NCBI RefSeq assembly: GCF_021869535.1
Contig: NW_026262734.1
Coordinates: 81,840,061 to 81,904,060 of the forward strand
Direction: 5' to 3'
From: Mytilus californianus
Taxonomy: Eukaryota > Mollusca > Bivalvia > Mytilida > Mytilidae
DNA length: 64,000 bases
A program made the position numbers and the translations under genes. Position 1 is the stretch's first letter; the number at the start of each line of letters is the position of its first letter. Below are positions 21,660 to 33,307 of this stretch, in pieces. Below the pieces are notes generated by a model, which did no database searches, was not told the origin of the DNA, and was given only the letters and a program-made list of their open reading frames with translations.

Positions 21660-24600
21660 TGTGCTTTGAAATTATGCAAAAAAAAGATGTTAGCAGTCAG
21701 TTCTATAAAACTTTTAGTGAAGTCATACATAAGACTTGTAACTTTATACATACAACTTTTCAAAATATGGCGTTGTTTAAACACTTCTTGTTCATATATT
21801 AGCTAAATTATGTTAGATATATGGTTAGAGATGATATTGTTCTGACAACATTTTTACACTGACCATTTGAGGTAGAAACTGTTAACTTTAATTGACAAAT
21901 AGGCATACAGTAAGATGTGGACTGGCGACAAAGGCAGGATGGGATACTTTATATAATCTTGAATGTTGGAATGATTAACTACTAAACTTTACATTAATAT
22001 TATTATGAAATGCTTTTAATTTGTTATAAGAATAGTTTCAAACAGGTTCTAGACATTTCATGTCAGTAAACATGCACATAGGATAAGCTGACAATAATTA
22101 AAGTCTTGTTTTCAAATTCTTTAAAAAATTGAAACAGGGCTGGGGGTATAAAATGTACTGTAAAAGAAAAGTTAGAGTATATGCAGTGATTTCTTTAAGG
22201 ATATAATTCTGATAAATAAGTATTGTTGTGAGAAAAAGTGTTTTTCAAGAGTTTTCTATTTGAATAAATGTTTGTATAAGTTGCTAATTCTCGAAACAAC
22301 ATTTAACTTGCATATTCTTGCAAGGTAAAAATAAAGTCGATTTACATGATACGTTAAGACTGCAAATAATCAACTTATACATGTATTGTACTTAGACTAA
22401 AGTTGGTGGTTCCTTTGGTAAAGGTAACCGTACAATTCTAAGCGTTACTTCTTTAATCCGTTTAGTTATCTGTTATCTGATGCTTTTGAATGTTTCATGT
22501 AAGATTTAGAATAGACAAATATTCAACATATTGTAAATTGAGTTTTATATTTCTTATTTTTCTATTCTTTTTTAAATAGACTACTGCCTGAAAGTCACAC
22601 TTACTTCGACGTAAAAAGGCAGCCATGTCCAGTCAGGATTTGGTCTTTACACTCTCACACGCGCATTATTTACACGATAAGGAGCAATTGCAAAGATTGT
22701 CTGTGTGTTCGCATACATACTAATTCGGAAAAACAGGATCGTTAAAAAAGCATTAATAAGTTTTTGTTTAGATTAAAATTCCATACTTTTAGTGTATTTT
22801 TGACGGGATCATTTGAAATGTTATAACATATTTTTTTAATATACAATTCACTGAGTGTTTAGGTATTACATGTATAATTATAAAATGATTACATTTAAAA
22901 TGATACAAATCATTATGTATAGTTTTAAAATTTCTTGGTATTCCGGTCGTAACAGCATTTGAAGAAAACAAATGTACAATGTAGAAGAAATTTGGTTTGT
23001 TCTGATCGGACGTATAATTTAGATCAAAATCTCCTTAATTGTTCCCGAAACCCGTTAAAATGTGAAAAGACAACCTATTTCAAGTTTGCATTACAGTGTA
23101 TTATTTCCTGATCTCTTATGTGTTACAAGAATCAGATGTTATTTAGATTTCGCGGTCAAGAACTAGAGCCATTGACCACGCCCAATATTCCGCGGCAATT
23201 TCAAAAACAATTTTCAGAAATCAATCCATGTCGTCAGAAACATCCATCTCAACTTATTTGTATCTAGTTATCATCGGTGACTTTTTATAGAAATTAAGAA
23301 ACAACTTTAGGAACTAGGGTTGTTTAAACTGCTAAGTTTTCCTATGTTTACGTGTTGGTCGAATTTAGCCTTCTTAAATAACAAATAGTTCAATTCCGAT
23401 CAAAATATTTTGTGAAAACATTATTTTGATAACTGTTTTGTCAGAGTGTTAAACCAAGTTAATGGTACAATGTTAACTTCAATAACTTTATTTGCACATC
23501 GATCATATAATTTAATGAATATGATTATTAATTGTACTTTCTAAACAATGTAGGAATACATGAATAAATCATTCAAAACAATAAAGGAATAGGTCACATA
23601 AGCTTGAATATTCATGGTATATGTTTTAATCGATCTCTGGTTCAGAATTTGTTCTTCAAAGGATAATACGAAATTTGTAAATTAAAACATTTCTGATTGT
23701 TTTAATGCACAAAAATAGATTTGCAGAAATTCTAAAAAGTAATACCCTCTTGCAGATTGATTGATCGGTTCCTTATAGAGATATGCTACGGTATTTCCTA
23801 CATAAATTAACCAATAGTCTTTTCTCAACCCGTCTTAAAAACAGAGTGAAAAAGCGTAAAGTTATATAAATGAAATTGTTTGCCTTTTTCGCTATAGTGT
23901 TTGACGTTTTTTTTCTCGAAATACCAAAAAGTAAATGGAACCCTTACGAATAAAACACATCCTACGTAAATAAAATCCTTTGAAAAAATCCCAAATGTTA
24001 TCTACATCCTTCGTCTGATTGTTACGCGTTCATCGTAAGATCTACAAGTTACATTCGCCGAGAAAAAAGTCAATACTTCAAACTTTTTTTTGAAAGAATA
24101 CAGCATAAATCGCACAATGGTCTCACAATTGTCGCCAGTGAAATGAAAATGCATACTTACAGATGAATTGAAACACCAATGGTATATCAATTCAAGTAAA
24201 AACTGTCAGAATGCTTCATTTACATATATGCCAACCCACACATTGGTACTTGATTATAATCGAGGTGAAATGTGGTTAGCAAAAAAGAGAGTTTAAGCAA
24301 CATGGGCGATTAAAAGTAACTTAAGAAAGAGCGGAGGTCCCCATATAGCTGAATATAATGGGGCGTTTGTATATTGTTTTCTGAACTTTTACCGCCGTTA
24401 TTTTTCTGTGTCTCTTCCAGACCCAAATTTGATTGGACAATAATATACATTTTTAGGAAGAAAACCATGTAGATTTAACTTCAGAAATGAACAACAGTAA
24501 TGTATTTTATTATTTTAGTCAATCTGAAAATTTGAAGGCGTAAATGTCATTATACAGCACACACAATTATGGTCTACTTTATTGTATGAAAGATGAATCA

Positions 24601-24738
24601 CGTAATTAAGTCACGAATTGGCTGTTACCGATACGCATATATGAAAAGATAAGATCTAAGTTGAAATTCTGTAACTAGAACATATCATATGTTGTGATTC
24701 CGTCATTCTTAACTCTGACATACACCAAATAAGGTGTA
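21660..24738. other. Intergenic, upstream of the C1q gene
   Basis: No coding region or known repeat recognised. Immediately upstream of the C1q start I see no clear TATA box; the promoter was not located. Confidence 0.4.
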
Positions 24739-25605
24739 ATGGTTTTAACTATGCAGTTTTGTTTTCTGTCTTGCACTATTCTGTCTGCTTGCCATGGATT
24801 TTTATTGACCAATAAAACAGGAATATCTTCCGTTGGAACATACGGTTTGACCGACGGTCATTACCTTATTCTGACGGACGCGTTAAGTGTTCAGAAGCAG
24901 CTACTCAAACAAATGGAAACATTCGTTCTGCAACTTCAGAATGAAGTTAAAACTTGAACCAAGAAGTAAAGGATTTAAAATCTGTGAACAGTGCTACTCA
25001 GTCGCTAGCTGTTGCCGCATTAAAAAATGAAAGTGCCACTCATTCGCTCGCTATTTCCGCATTGAAAAACGAAAGTGCCTCTCAGTCGTTTGCCATTTCC
25101 AAATTAAAAAATGACACTTCTGAGTTCCACGAAAAAAGCACCCGGTTACAAAATAGCAACGACATTTTACAGAAGAAATTCGACACTCTCCAAAACGAAA
25201 ACAATGTCCTTAAACATGATAATGATGTAATGAAAACTCATTGGAATAATTTTAGTGTTTATATAAACAAAGAACTGAATTCGTTTACACACTCCATAGC
25301 TGCATCAAACATCCAAAACGTTACATCGATACAAAGTAATATGGACTCGCTAACATCTCAAATGAAAACTTTAAATTCACAAATTTCTTCTCTCACCTCT
25401 ACTTCCACCTCGCGAAGCCAGGATTTTTTAGCGTTATTAAATAAAACGAATGCGGCTGATATAAATTTGAAAACGGTTGATAGCAGGTCACAGTCCTTTC
25501 AAAATCACACAAAAACACGAATTGGTTCATTGGAACAGAACTATGCGCTTGTATTAAATGAGATCAGGACTCTTAAAGGAAAGGTCCAGGAAATTAATCA
25601 ACATG
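24739..25605 (+). CDS. C1q gene exon 1: signal peptide and coiled coil
   Basis: The start ATG at 24739 is chosen because it opens a hydrophobic leader (MQFCFLSCTILSA). The frame closes at 24955-24957 (TGA), while the next frame (from about 24954) continues the same heptad pattern. Restoring one base in the AAAA run near 24947-24951 would join them. Downstream there are three tandem 14-residue repeats of the form SLA-x-x-ALKNES, then long Leu/Asn-rich helical sequence with several N-x-S/T glycosylation sites. The last base is the first base of a split Val codon. Confidence 0.8.
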
Positions 25606-28600
25606 GTAAGTACATACAAATACCTGCAATATGCTTTTATGTACATATACATGAGAGTAGTCTAGTACCCCAAATGACGAATGGCGATAGAATATTTGTT
25701 AAAATAACGATAAATATTTTCCTCCATTTAACGCTAACGGTAGCTACAAAACTAGATTTGACGAATGACGATTAAAAAAAATGAAGGATCATTTGACGCT
25801 AACGGTAGTGAAATACGTTTGACAATAAAGGGCATTCCTATCCATATCATTCTACCACTGCATCGAGTGTGATACGATATTTATTCGGCTTTGAGCGTTC
25901 CGGATGAAGGTGAATCCATTAAAGCGCTTCGGATGCATGAAATTAATAATGTGTTGTTTTCATTTTTTTCTCTTCTCGAGACAGTTAAATTTTCAAATTC
26001 GAAACGTAAGTCTCGCCGAGCGTTTTAGATGTTTAAAATTTAACTAACGAGAGTGGAGAAATATCGTATTAGACGAGATTTGGTGGTAGAATCTGTATGT
26101 TTAGAGATTTTTAGAATATATTCAAACAAACACTATTCTACATTTCCAATGATCTGCAAACAGATGTGTACTTTGTATGTAACGTCATCAGGCATGGTTG
26201 TGGCCTTTTCGTGACGTCACAATAGGAAATTCAGAGGTATTAAATTAAATTTTTACTAACGAAGAGCTGAGATCAAACAAACCACATGTTGATTAAATAT
26301 AGATTTTACCACTCTATCGAGTGTGATACGATTTTTATCCACTCGAGACATCTAAATTTTTTAATTTAAAACATGACGCTCGCCGAGCGTTTTAAATATT
26401 TAAAAATTAACTGCCAAGAGTGGATAATTATCGTACTGCACAAGATTTGGTTGTGGAATCTGTTTCTCTAATGATTTTAAAACGACATGCAGACAAACTC
26501 AATCCTTCTTTTCGAATGATCTGCAAAAAGATGGGTTCTTTCTATGTGACATCACAAGGTATGGTCGCATTTTTCATGCAATAGGAAATTCAGAGGAGAA
26601 CTGAGATTAAATGAACCACACGCTGATTAAAAATAGATTGCAGCATTGCATCAAGTGTGTAACGATATTTCTGCATTCGAGACAGTTAACGAAGCTTGTC
26701 GATCTTTTTAAAATATTTAAAATTTAACTGTTGAGAGTGGAGAAATATCGGAATACACGAGATATAGTGGTGGAATCTGTTTCTTTTATGATTTTAAGAC
26801 GATATCAAAACAAGATTATCCTTCCTCCTCAAAGATTAGCAGAAAGTTGTGTTCTTTATATGTGATGTCATCAGGAATGGTCGCCTTTTTTCATGACGTT
26901 ACAACAGGAAGTTGAGAAGAAATCAAGAAAATTTGACGTCATAATGGAACTTTCGACAATAATGTGCCAATAACAAAGTTTTCTCTAGAAATGAGAAATA
27001 TTTTTTTTCGATCACAACATGTGATAATAGCATGAAAATTAGAGAATCAATTTAATCAACAGGCCAGGAAAAGGATAAATCTACTAAAAATCAGAGAAAG
27101 CTGTTTATTTGTATTTAATTGAAATATTTATATCATTTATTATTGTTATTTTTTTCTAATTTCCATGGTGTATCATATTCAACTTAGTTGCTTACAGCTA
27201 ATTTGCTTTCAAATGTCTAACTTCATTAATCATATCGTATAGACACTGAAAGAATAAAATTTTTGGTTTTCAGTAAGCTATGATTAACAAACTTCTCCTC
27301 TAAAATAGTAACATTCCTTGAATATGTTGAATTGATCAAATAATTTCCTGCTACAAGTGGCAAGTTAGCTTTATAAAAATCAATTTAGCATTTTTGAGCG
27401 TTTACCATGTTAGATTTTCCTTAATCCGGAAAATGCAGAATAAAACATATTTTTTCCAGGGTTGCTTTAAGATCATATCGTCCATAAATAAGAAAATACC
27501 TACTATTATTTGGCTTCCTAAACTACACAAGAATCCGTTAAAATTTCGTTTTATCTCAATTTCTATTAAGTGTTGTAGGGCTGATCTTTCTGAACTGTTA
27601 ACTAGTTCGCTACATGATTATATCTAGTAGATCTGTGTGGTCAGTTACTACTACATAGCATTGAAATAAAAAGGCAGCTAAAAATAATTAAAGAACGACT
27701 TTCATTGTTACCTGTTAAGTTTCACTAGTAAAATGAAGCATACAGTCTTCAACTGGCAGATTAATATAATGCACTATATAATAGAATATATATGATTCTA
27801 TGAAAATAAAAAAAGGTTGTACTAAGTATTGTTACGTAGTTGATATGTCGTTACGTATTTGCCAAAATTGTCTGATATAAAACTGCACATTATTTGTAAA
27901 AGATTGTAGTGTGTGTGTGTGTTTGTTTTTTTTTTTTTGTAATGTAGAAGAAAACGCGTTCATTAAACTTTGATTAAAGCCTCATTAAACTGTAGTGGAC
28001 GGAATGACTTTTCATTGACAACACAAAATCGACTGAGCTTTTATTCGCCATTGACAAAACAGATAAAAAAGTATACGACAAAACATACACACAAAGCATA
28101 TATACATATAAAAGTTTGCATACATAACATTCATATAGATTGACATGAGCATAGAAATGTTAATTGGCTATGCACACGATTAATGCTTATGTTGAATCGT
28201 GGTATGCACTGAATGTCACCGTCGAAGGCAATGACTGCTTGAAACCTACGCCTAAATGATTGACATTAAAGGTCAACCAGTTCTGTTGGGTATGTTTTGA
28301 GTTCTGGTTTGTACTTTTTGATTTGGCCTTTGTCCCACCAATAACAGTGTGTTTTGGTAATTTTGCGGTTAAATCTTTATGGCTTAAAATTATTTTCTGC
28401 AGATGATTCTTTGGCGTTTCAGTATATGGGAACCGTTATCAAACTGGTCATGGGTCAACAAATCCCCTTTCTGACGTGAAATTTTCTAGCAACAGCACAT
28501 TCAAGTATTCCTCTCTTCAATATTCTTTTTTTTATAACTTATTCAGATTTTTATTGCTTAGTCTTAGGTTTTTTTTACTGATTGAAAATCTGGTATGGAT

Positions 28601-29816
28601 TTAAAGAATTGTTTCAAGATGAAAAAACCTTACAAAAGGAATTAATGGTTTGAAATATCGCTTGACGAAATTCGTGCGAGCTCAATAATCCGCTATGTTC
28701 AATTACCTCATGCAGATATTGATTTTTTTCTTAACAGAAAGAAGTTTGGTAAGCATGAATAGCAGTTACATGAAGATCAATAATGTTTTGGTAAAAAATT
28801 ATCACAAAAATTAATGTTCCGTTTTTAAAGTCCGTCAGTATAGCTGATTATACGGTATGAATTTCACACATTGTTAAAAGCCGTACTACAGTTACATATA
28901 GTTGCTTACATCCACGTCATTTGTACTCTGGTTGATAGTTGTGTCATTGGAAATCATACCATATTTACTTATGCCTGTCTGACAGGGTTCATTTGATTTT
29001 GACCTCATTTTCTGTTCTGGTTTAATGGTTAATGTAAAGTTTTCGTTGTTAAGTCTGTTTAACAGATATTACAGGCATAATGCCAACAATATTTGGTGTA
29101 TGATATGACTGTAAGGTATACTTGTGTGCACGTGTGTGGCAGGGTTCGTCAGAACTTGGCTTCATTTTTATAGTTCATAAAGGGTCAACGTTAAATTCGT
29201 GGTTAGTTTCTACGGGCTACTGTTAAGATTATTTAACATGTATTATATGCAGGCTGTGTCATCTTGCTATTGTGTATCAATTTGCTTAGGTCTCAGGTGT
29301 TTGGAGAACACGAAAAAGTATAATCCAGCGTACATTTTGTACGTAATGCATATTTTTTTTAACTTTACAGAGTAAAGAACAAAATAAATGTTTTATTTCA
29401 GCTTCTTATACTTGAATTTCTTTCTTCCAGTTGCGTTTACATCCTGTGCGGCAAGTTCAGTAGAATATACCGATGGGCAGATCATTAAATTTCCAACTAC
29501 TGTCACATCTGTAGGAAGCAATAGTGTGACAGCATTTAGGAATACAGGAAGATTTACTTGTGAAAAATCTGGCGTGTACCTTTTTTCTGTTTTCATTGGA
29601 TATAATGGCAATGATTCTGCTGATTTTTTATTGGTGAAAAACGGCAACAATATTTCACGTGTAATGGTTGTGTATGGTGCAAATAGTGGAAACTATTATT
29701 CGGGATCTGGAACTATTGTCGTTCAGCTAAATGCTGGAGATATTCTGCATACTCAAGCCTGGAGAAATATGAATGTCGCTAGTTCCAGTTGTTTTACTGT
29801 ATTAAAAATAAACTGA
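24739..29816 (+). CDS. C1q domain-containing secreted coiled-coil protein (two exons, frameshifted in exon 1)
   Basis: The predicted product is a secreted protein with a signal peptide, a ~240-residue coiled-coil/Asn-rich stalk and a C-terminal globular C1q domain, about 417 residues if the exon 1 frame is repaired. Exon 1 is 24739-25605 with donor GTAAGT at 25606. Exon 2 is 29431-29816 after TTTCTTCCAG. Both junction sides are phase 1, and joining gives a Val followed by AFTSCAAS, the usual start of molluscan C1q domains. The family is known in bivalves for lectin-like pattern recognition through trimerised C1q heads; the ligand cannot be read from sequence. One missing base near 24947-24955 breaks the frame between NEVKT and NQEVKDL. 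It could be a sequencing error, an allele or a true pseudogene. Confidence 0.8.
25845..26930. repeat. Three diverged copies of a fold-back repeat in the C1q intron
   Basis: Copies begin near 25848, 26306 and 26636 with CATCGAGTGTGATACGAT-like sequence. In copy 2 the left side GTGATACGATTTTTATCCAC pairs with GTGGATAATTATCGTACTGC around the centre GCTCGCCGAGCG, so the repeat is a long hairpin. A common non-palindromic part follows (GGTGGTAGAATCTGT, GATCTGCAAANAGATG, GACATCACAAGGTATGGTCG). Copy 1 is extended by a 60-base insertion related to family F. Confidence 0.75.
27394..27627 (+). pseudogene. Penelope-like RT fragment (fingers) in the C1q intron
   Basis: The frame contains TIIWLPKLHKNPLKFRFIS and a LSELLTSSL stretch. 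These match the conserved WLPKLHK-P-K-RFI and LSKLLT block that precedes the RT palm in the same retroelement group as the copies at 2-3 kb and 30-32.6 kb. Only about 65 residues remain; flanks are unrelated. Confidence 0.75.
28930..29270. repeat. Two degenerate ~165-bp tandem modules in the C1q intron
   Basis: Shared blocks: GACAGGGTTCATTTG against GGCAGGGTTCGTCAG, a TTCATTTT block, then TGTTAAGTCTGTTTAACA against TGTTAAGATTATTTAACA. The first module follows a short family B-like terminal motif at 28930-28965. Confidence 0.5.
29431..29816 (+). CDS. C1q gene exon 2: globular C1q domain
   Basis: This exon encodes 127 residues ending in TVLKIN. C1q landmarks in order: AFTSC start, IIKFPTTVTSVG, a GRFTCEKSGVYLFSV strand, the FLLVKNG turn, GSGTIVVQLNAGD and a C-terminal SSCFTVLKI strand. 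Length matches the usual ~125-130-residue domain and no stop interrupts it. A possible alternative acceptor at TTTCAG (29396-29401) would add ten residues but breaks the phase with exon 1, so 29431 is preferred. Confidence 0.9.
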
Positions 29817-30164
29817 ATGTTAATTAAGTTTTAATTATCTCTGGTTGTAAAACAGATATTCATCATTTTCACAACAAAAACTTTTCTACCAAAGATATAC
29901 GATTTAAATTCTTTATAGAATAGAAGTGATTTCTTTTTACTTTAAAGCTCATCTGATCGTTAACCTGTCAAAGGTTTTCATCATGCGGTGTATACGACGT
30001 CATTTTGATGTAAATAGTTTTAGACCCCATTTGACTAAATGAGATCAAAGTTCATCTAGAATACCGTTCCAGAAAATAATGTTTTTTTATGCGATATTGG
30101 TCATAAGTATTCATCACATCGTCATTTTGATACTGTTTCATGTGATAATTTAAGATCTTTACGG

Positions 30165-32640
30165 GTGTTACATGTTGAACAGGATATACAAACCCATCGG
30201 AGCACATGAGATTAATCAGCCTGACCATTTTATTGTTTCAATGAAAGTCCGTATTATAGAGAAAATATATCATTCAACTAATGACCCCATATTGAGCACA
30301 CCATATCGTCTACAAAGAGAAAATTTTTTGGATAAGAGAGTTGGGAACCGCCATTCCCTATGGATGTAATGAAAAAATTGGTGGTGTATGTATTTTGTCT
30401 AGTCCCAGGTGTAGTACTGTCAACAGATTACAATTATTTAATACTTCTGCTCGACGAAATAGAAGTCATGGTCACAGAAATTATACACCACTTGCTGTTC
30501 ACACCGTGACAATTGATAGTATGTTATCGTCTGTTCAAAACCTTTTAGGAATTCACCATATCAGAACTAAATTATACTCAATTCCTTTATCTAAACTTTA
30601 TTTACTATTTCAAGAGGCCCAAAATACTTCCGTTATTTATTCTAACATGTCTACCTCTGTTTTGTATAGATTAGTTGCAATAATCATGGACTTTGCTAAC
30701 CATAAACTATTCAAACCCGTATCAACTACTTCCAAAGATATGTAGAATTCGCAAATAAAGGTTTAGATGCAATCAATATTAGCAATATTTTCCATCAGAA
30801 ATATGTACAAAAAACACCATACCTGATTACTTCAAAAATAAAGCTACACCTGTAATTTCATATACTTACATCAAGTGTATTGCATCCAAGATTTTCGACC
30901 ACAATATGGTTTAAGAGGCCATTAACCTCAAAGATCAATGAAATCCAAACATCGAGACTTCTCATGTGCATAGTCAAAATACAATAATAGTCCAGCTGGT
31001 CATGTTATTACTGGCGACCTTATCATCGTATCCATTGAGCAACTAAGAGAGTCGTTAAATAAGGGACCAAAATATCAAATTCCCCAGCCCAGCTACTAGA
31101 AAAAGAACTTCAGGTTACTGATGGATGCAGTTGAAGACTATGCTAGAAAATGGGTAAAGCGCAAACCAAACGAACCAGAACTGGACACTTTGTCTGAATG
31201 GATCAAAACTTTTCGATCATGCATTCAGAAGCGCATTCAGAAACCAGAAACTGCGATGTACAATGAGCACAAGGGTTTCTAACCTATTCAAGAACCCAGA
31301 GGTTGTGGATGCTTTATTCTCTTTGCACGACAAATATGTCGTTATTACAGCAGATAAAGCATCCAAAAGAACTTGGAATAAACAGCACAACTGGTAATCT
31401 TACATATTCTTTAACATCATTTACAAAGGATTAAATTTTACAAAATCACAAATCTGTCCTTCTTTCTTTTGGTATTAACATAAAAGAAAACGACGAAAAT
31501 CTACCGTTATTATACTGGATACCAAAACTTCACAAAACTCCGTATAAAGAACGATACATAGCATAGCTGGATCATCAAGATGTTCGACTAGACATCTTTC
31601 TTAATGCTGACTACAATTCTTTCTACAGTAAAAGATGGCTTTCAAAATATTGTGATGAAATATATTCAACCAGTGGTGTCAATCAGATGTGGATTCTCAA
31701 AAATTCTAAAGATCTACTGCTATATCTTAGATCACAATCTCTGCAATTTTGCAGCAACATTAAGACCTTTGATTTTTCTTCGCTTTACACTACTATTCCC
31801 CATGCTCAATTGAAAGATCGACTCCACCATCTCATTAAACAAAGCTTTTTCTATAAAAATGGGAATCGTAGATATAAATGTCTTGTTTTATGATATAATA
31901 ATTCTTTTTTTGTGAAGAACCACACTGATTCTATCAGAAAATACACTGAAGATGATATTATCAAAATGCTGGACTTTTTAATCGACAATATATTTGTTGT
32001 GTTTGGAGGATTGATATTTCAACAGACAGTCGGTATTCCAATGGGTACTAATTGTGCACTCCTTCTGACCAACTTGTTTTTGTACTCGTATGAAGCAGAA
32101 TTCATTCAGAATCTTCCAAAAGACAAAAAGAAAAAGCACCTTGCAAAATTCTTTAATTTTACTTTCAGATATATTGATGATGTCCTATCACTTAATAACC
32201 CATATATCAGTCAGTCCTTGCATCTCATATATCCCAGTGAACTTGAAAATAAAGATACTACTGATACTAAAAGGACTGCTTAATACCTTGATCTTTTCCT
32301 CAATATTGACACAGATGGAGGACTTCACACTAATATCTATAACAAACGGGATGATTTCAACTTCCCAATTATCAATTTCCCATTTGTCAGCAGTAACATA
32401 CCCTCTGCTTCGTCAAATGGTGTTTACATATCTCAATTGATACGTTATGCTCGTGCATGTTCACACTATACAGACTTCATACACAATAGTGTGCTCTTTA
32501 CGCAGAAACTACTCAAACAGAGTTATGAGGAGGAAAGATTCAAATTGACACTCCGTAAATTTTATGGGCACCATCAGGAATTATATTGGTTGATCTATAC
32601 GATGTGTCTGTATCTAAACTAACTAACGACATTTGTACCA
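30165..32640 (+). mobile_element. Decayed Penelope-like element with N-terminal GIY-YIG region (Naiad-type order)
   Basis: Coding remnants run in this order. The 3' half of a GIY-YIG endonuclease region (30175-30400) carries HEINQPDHF, RIIEKIYHSTND and IRELGTAIPYGCNEKIG. A conserved linker (30440-30720) carries RRNRSHGHRNY and LLGIHHIRTKLYSIPLSKLY, and a GHVITGDL motif lies near 31010. The RT fingers/palm follow (31500-32640) with FDFSSLYTTIPHAQL, GIPMGTNCALL and FRYIDDVLSLNN. Stops and frameshifts occur throughout. Endonuclease upstream of RT is the permuted order described for Naiad/Chlamys Penelope-like elements; canonical Penelope has it downstream. The very start of the GIY-YIG domain was not found. 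Confidence 0.75.
31912..32283 (+). pseudogene. Penelope-like RT palm fragment
   Basis: This is the longest intact frame of the decayed element (123 residues). It holds the FQQTVGIPMGTNC motif and the catalytic YIDD box. The frame is broken by TAA at 32281-32283, after which the same protein resumes (YLDLFLNIDTD, then ISQLIRYARA from about 32430). Confidence 0.85.
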
Positions 32641-33139
32641 CGCCTTAGATTGTGGTTTAGCATCTATGTCGTCTGTATGCTAAGTACCTCGTTACCTATT
32701 TCCTATTATGACTGTATTGACGAGTGTGAATTTGCATTGCTATACGATGTGTTTCGGTATTAATACATCAAACATTCATGTATTTAGTTGTAATGTTTCT
32801 GTTGTGGATTTGGTTGGATATTGTGTTATGTCTTATCGTTTGTGGTTTGAATTCTGTATTTTCGGTACATATCACATATGACTGATTTGTAAGTATAGTC
32901 GAGGGAATTTCCAGTTTCCATGGATAAAGTATTGTGTTAGTCCAAATAATTATGCCGTCGTAACCGCATTTATTTAAAATAGCCTTTCAATACCGTCATA
33001 ATCATGATAATTGTTCGGACTAGTATTGTGAAAATAATTGTATGAATTTCAAGATTATATATTCGTCACAAAAATACCTCACTGTTTGATTTGTCCTGTG
33101 CTGTCATTAATGGAAGATGTTCGTTGTTATTCAGCGGTT

Positions 33140-33307
33140 TACATGTTGTAACGACTATTATATTAATTAATTGTGCGTTTGTTTGTGCTGTACTCCTGTC
33201 ACATAGTGTTGTCATTTTAACGATATTTTTTAACATTGCCATATAAGCGGGAGGTTTGGCTAGCCATAAGACCAGGTTCAACCCACCATTGTTTCTTAAA
33301 ATGTCCT
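33140..33307 (+). mobile_element. Family G repeat, part left of the tandem array
   Basis: GCGGGAGGTTTGGCTAGCC, AGGTTCAACCCACCATTG and CCTGTACC match 17040-17210. The element continues across the left edge of the tandem array to about 33530, so the array begins inside it. Confidence 0.8.
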
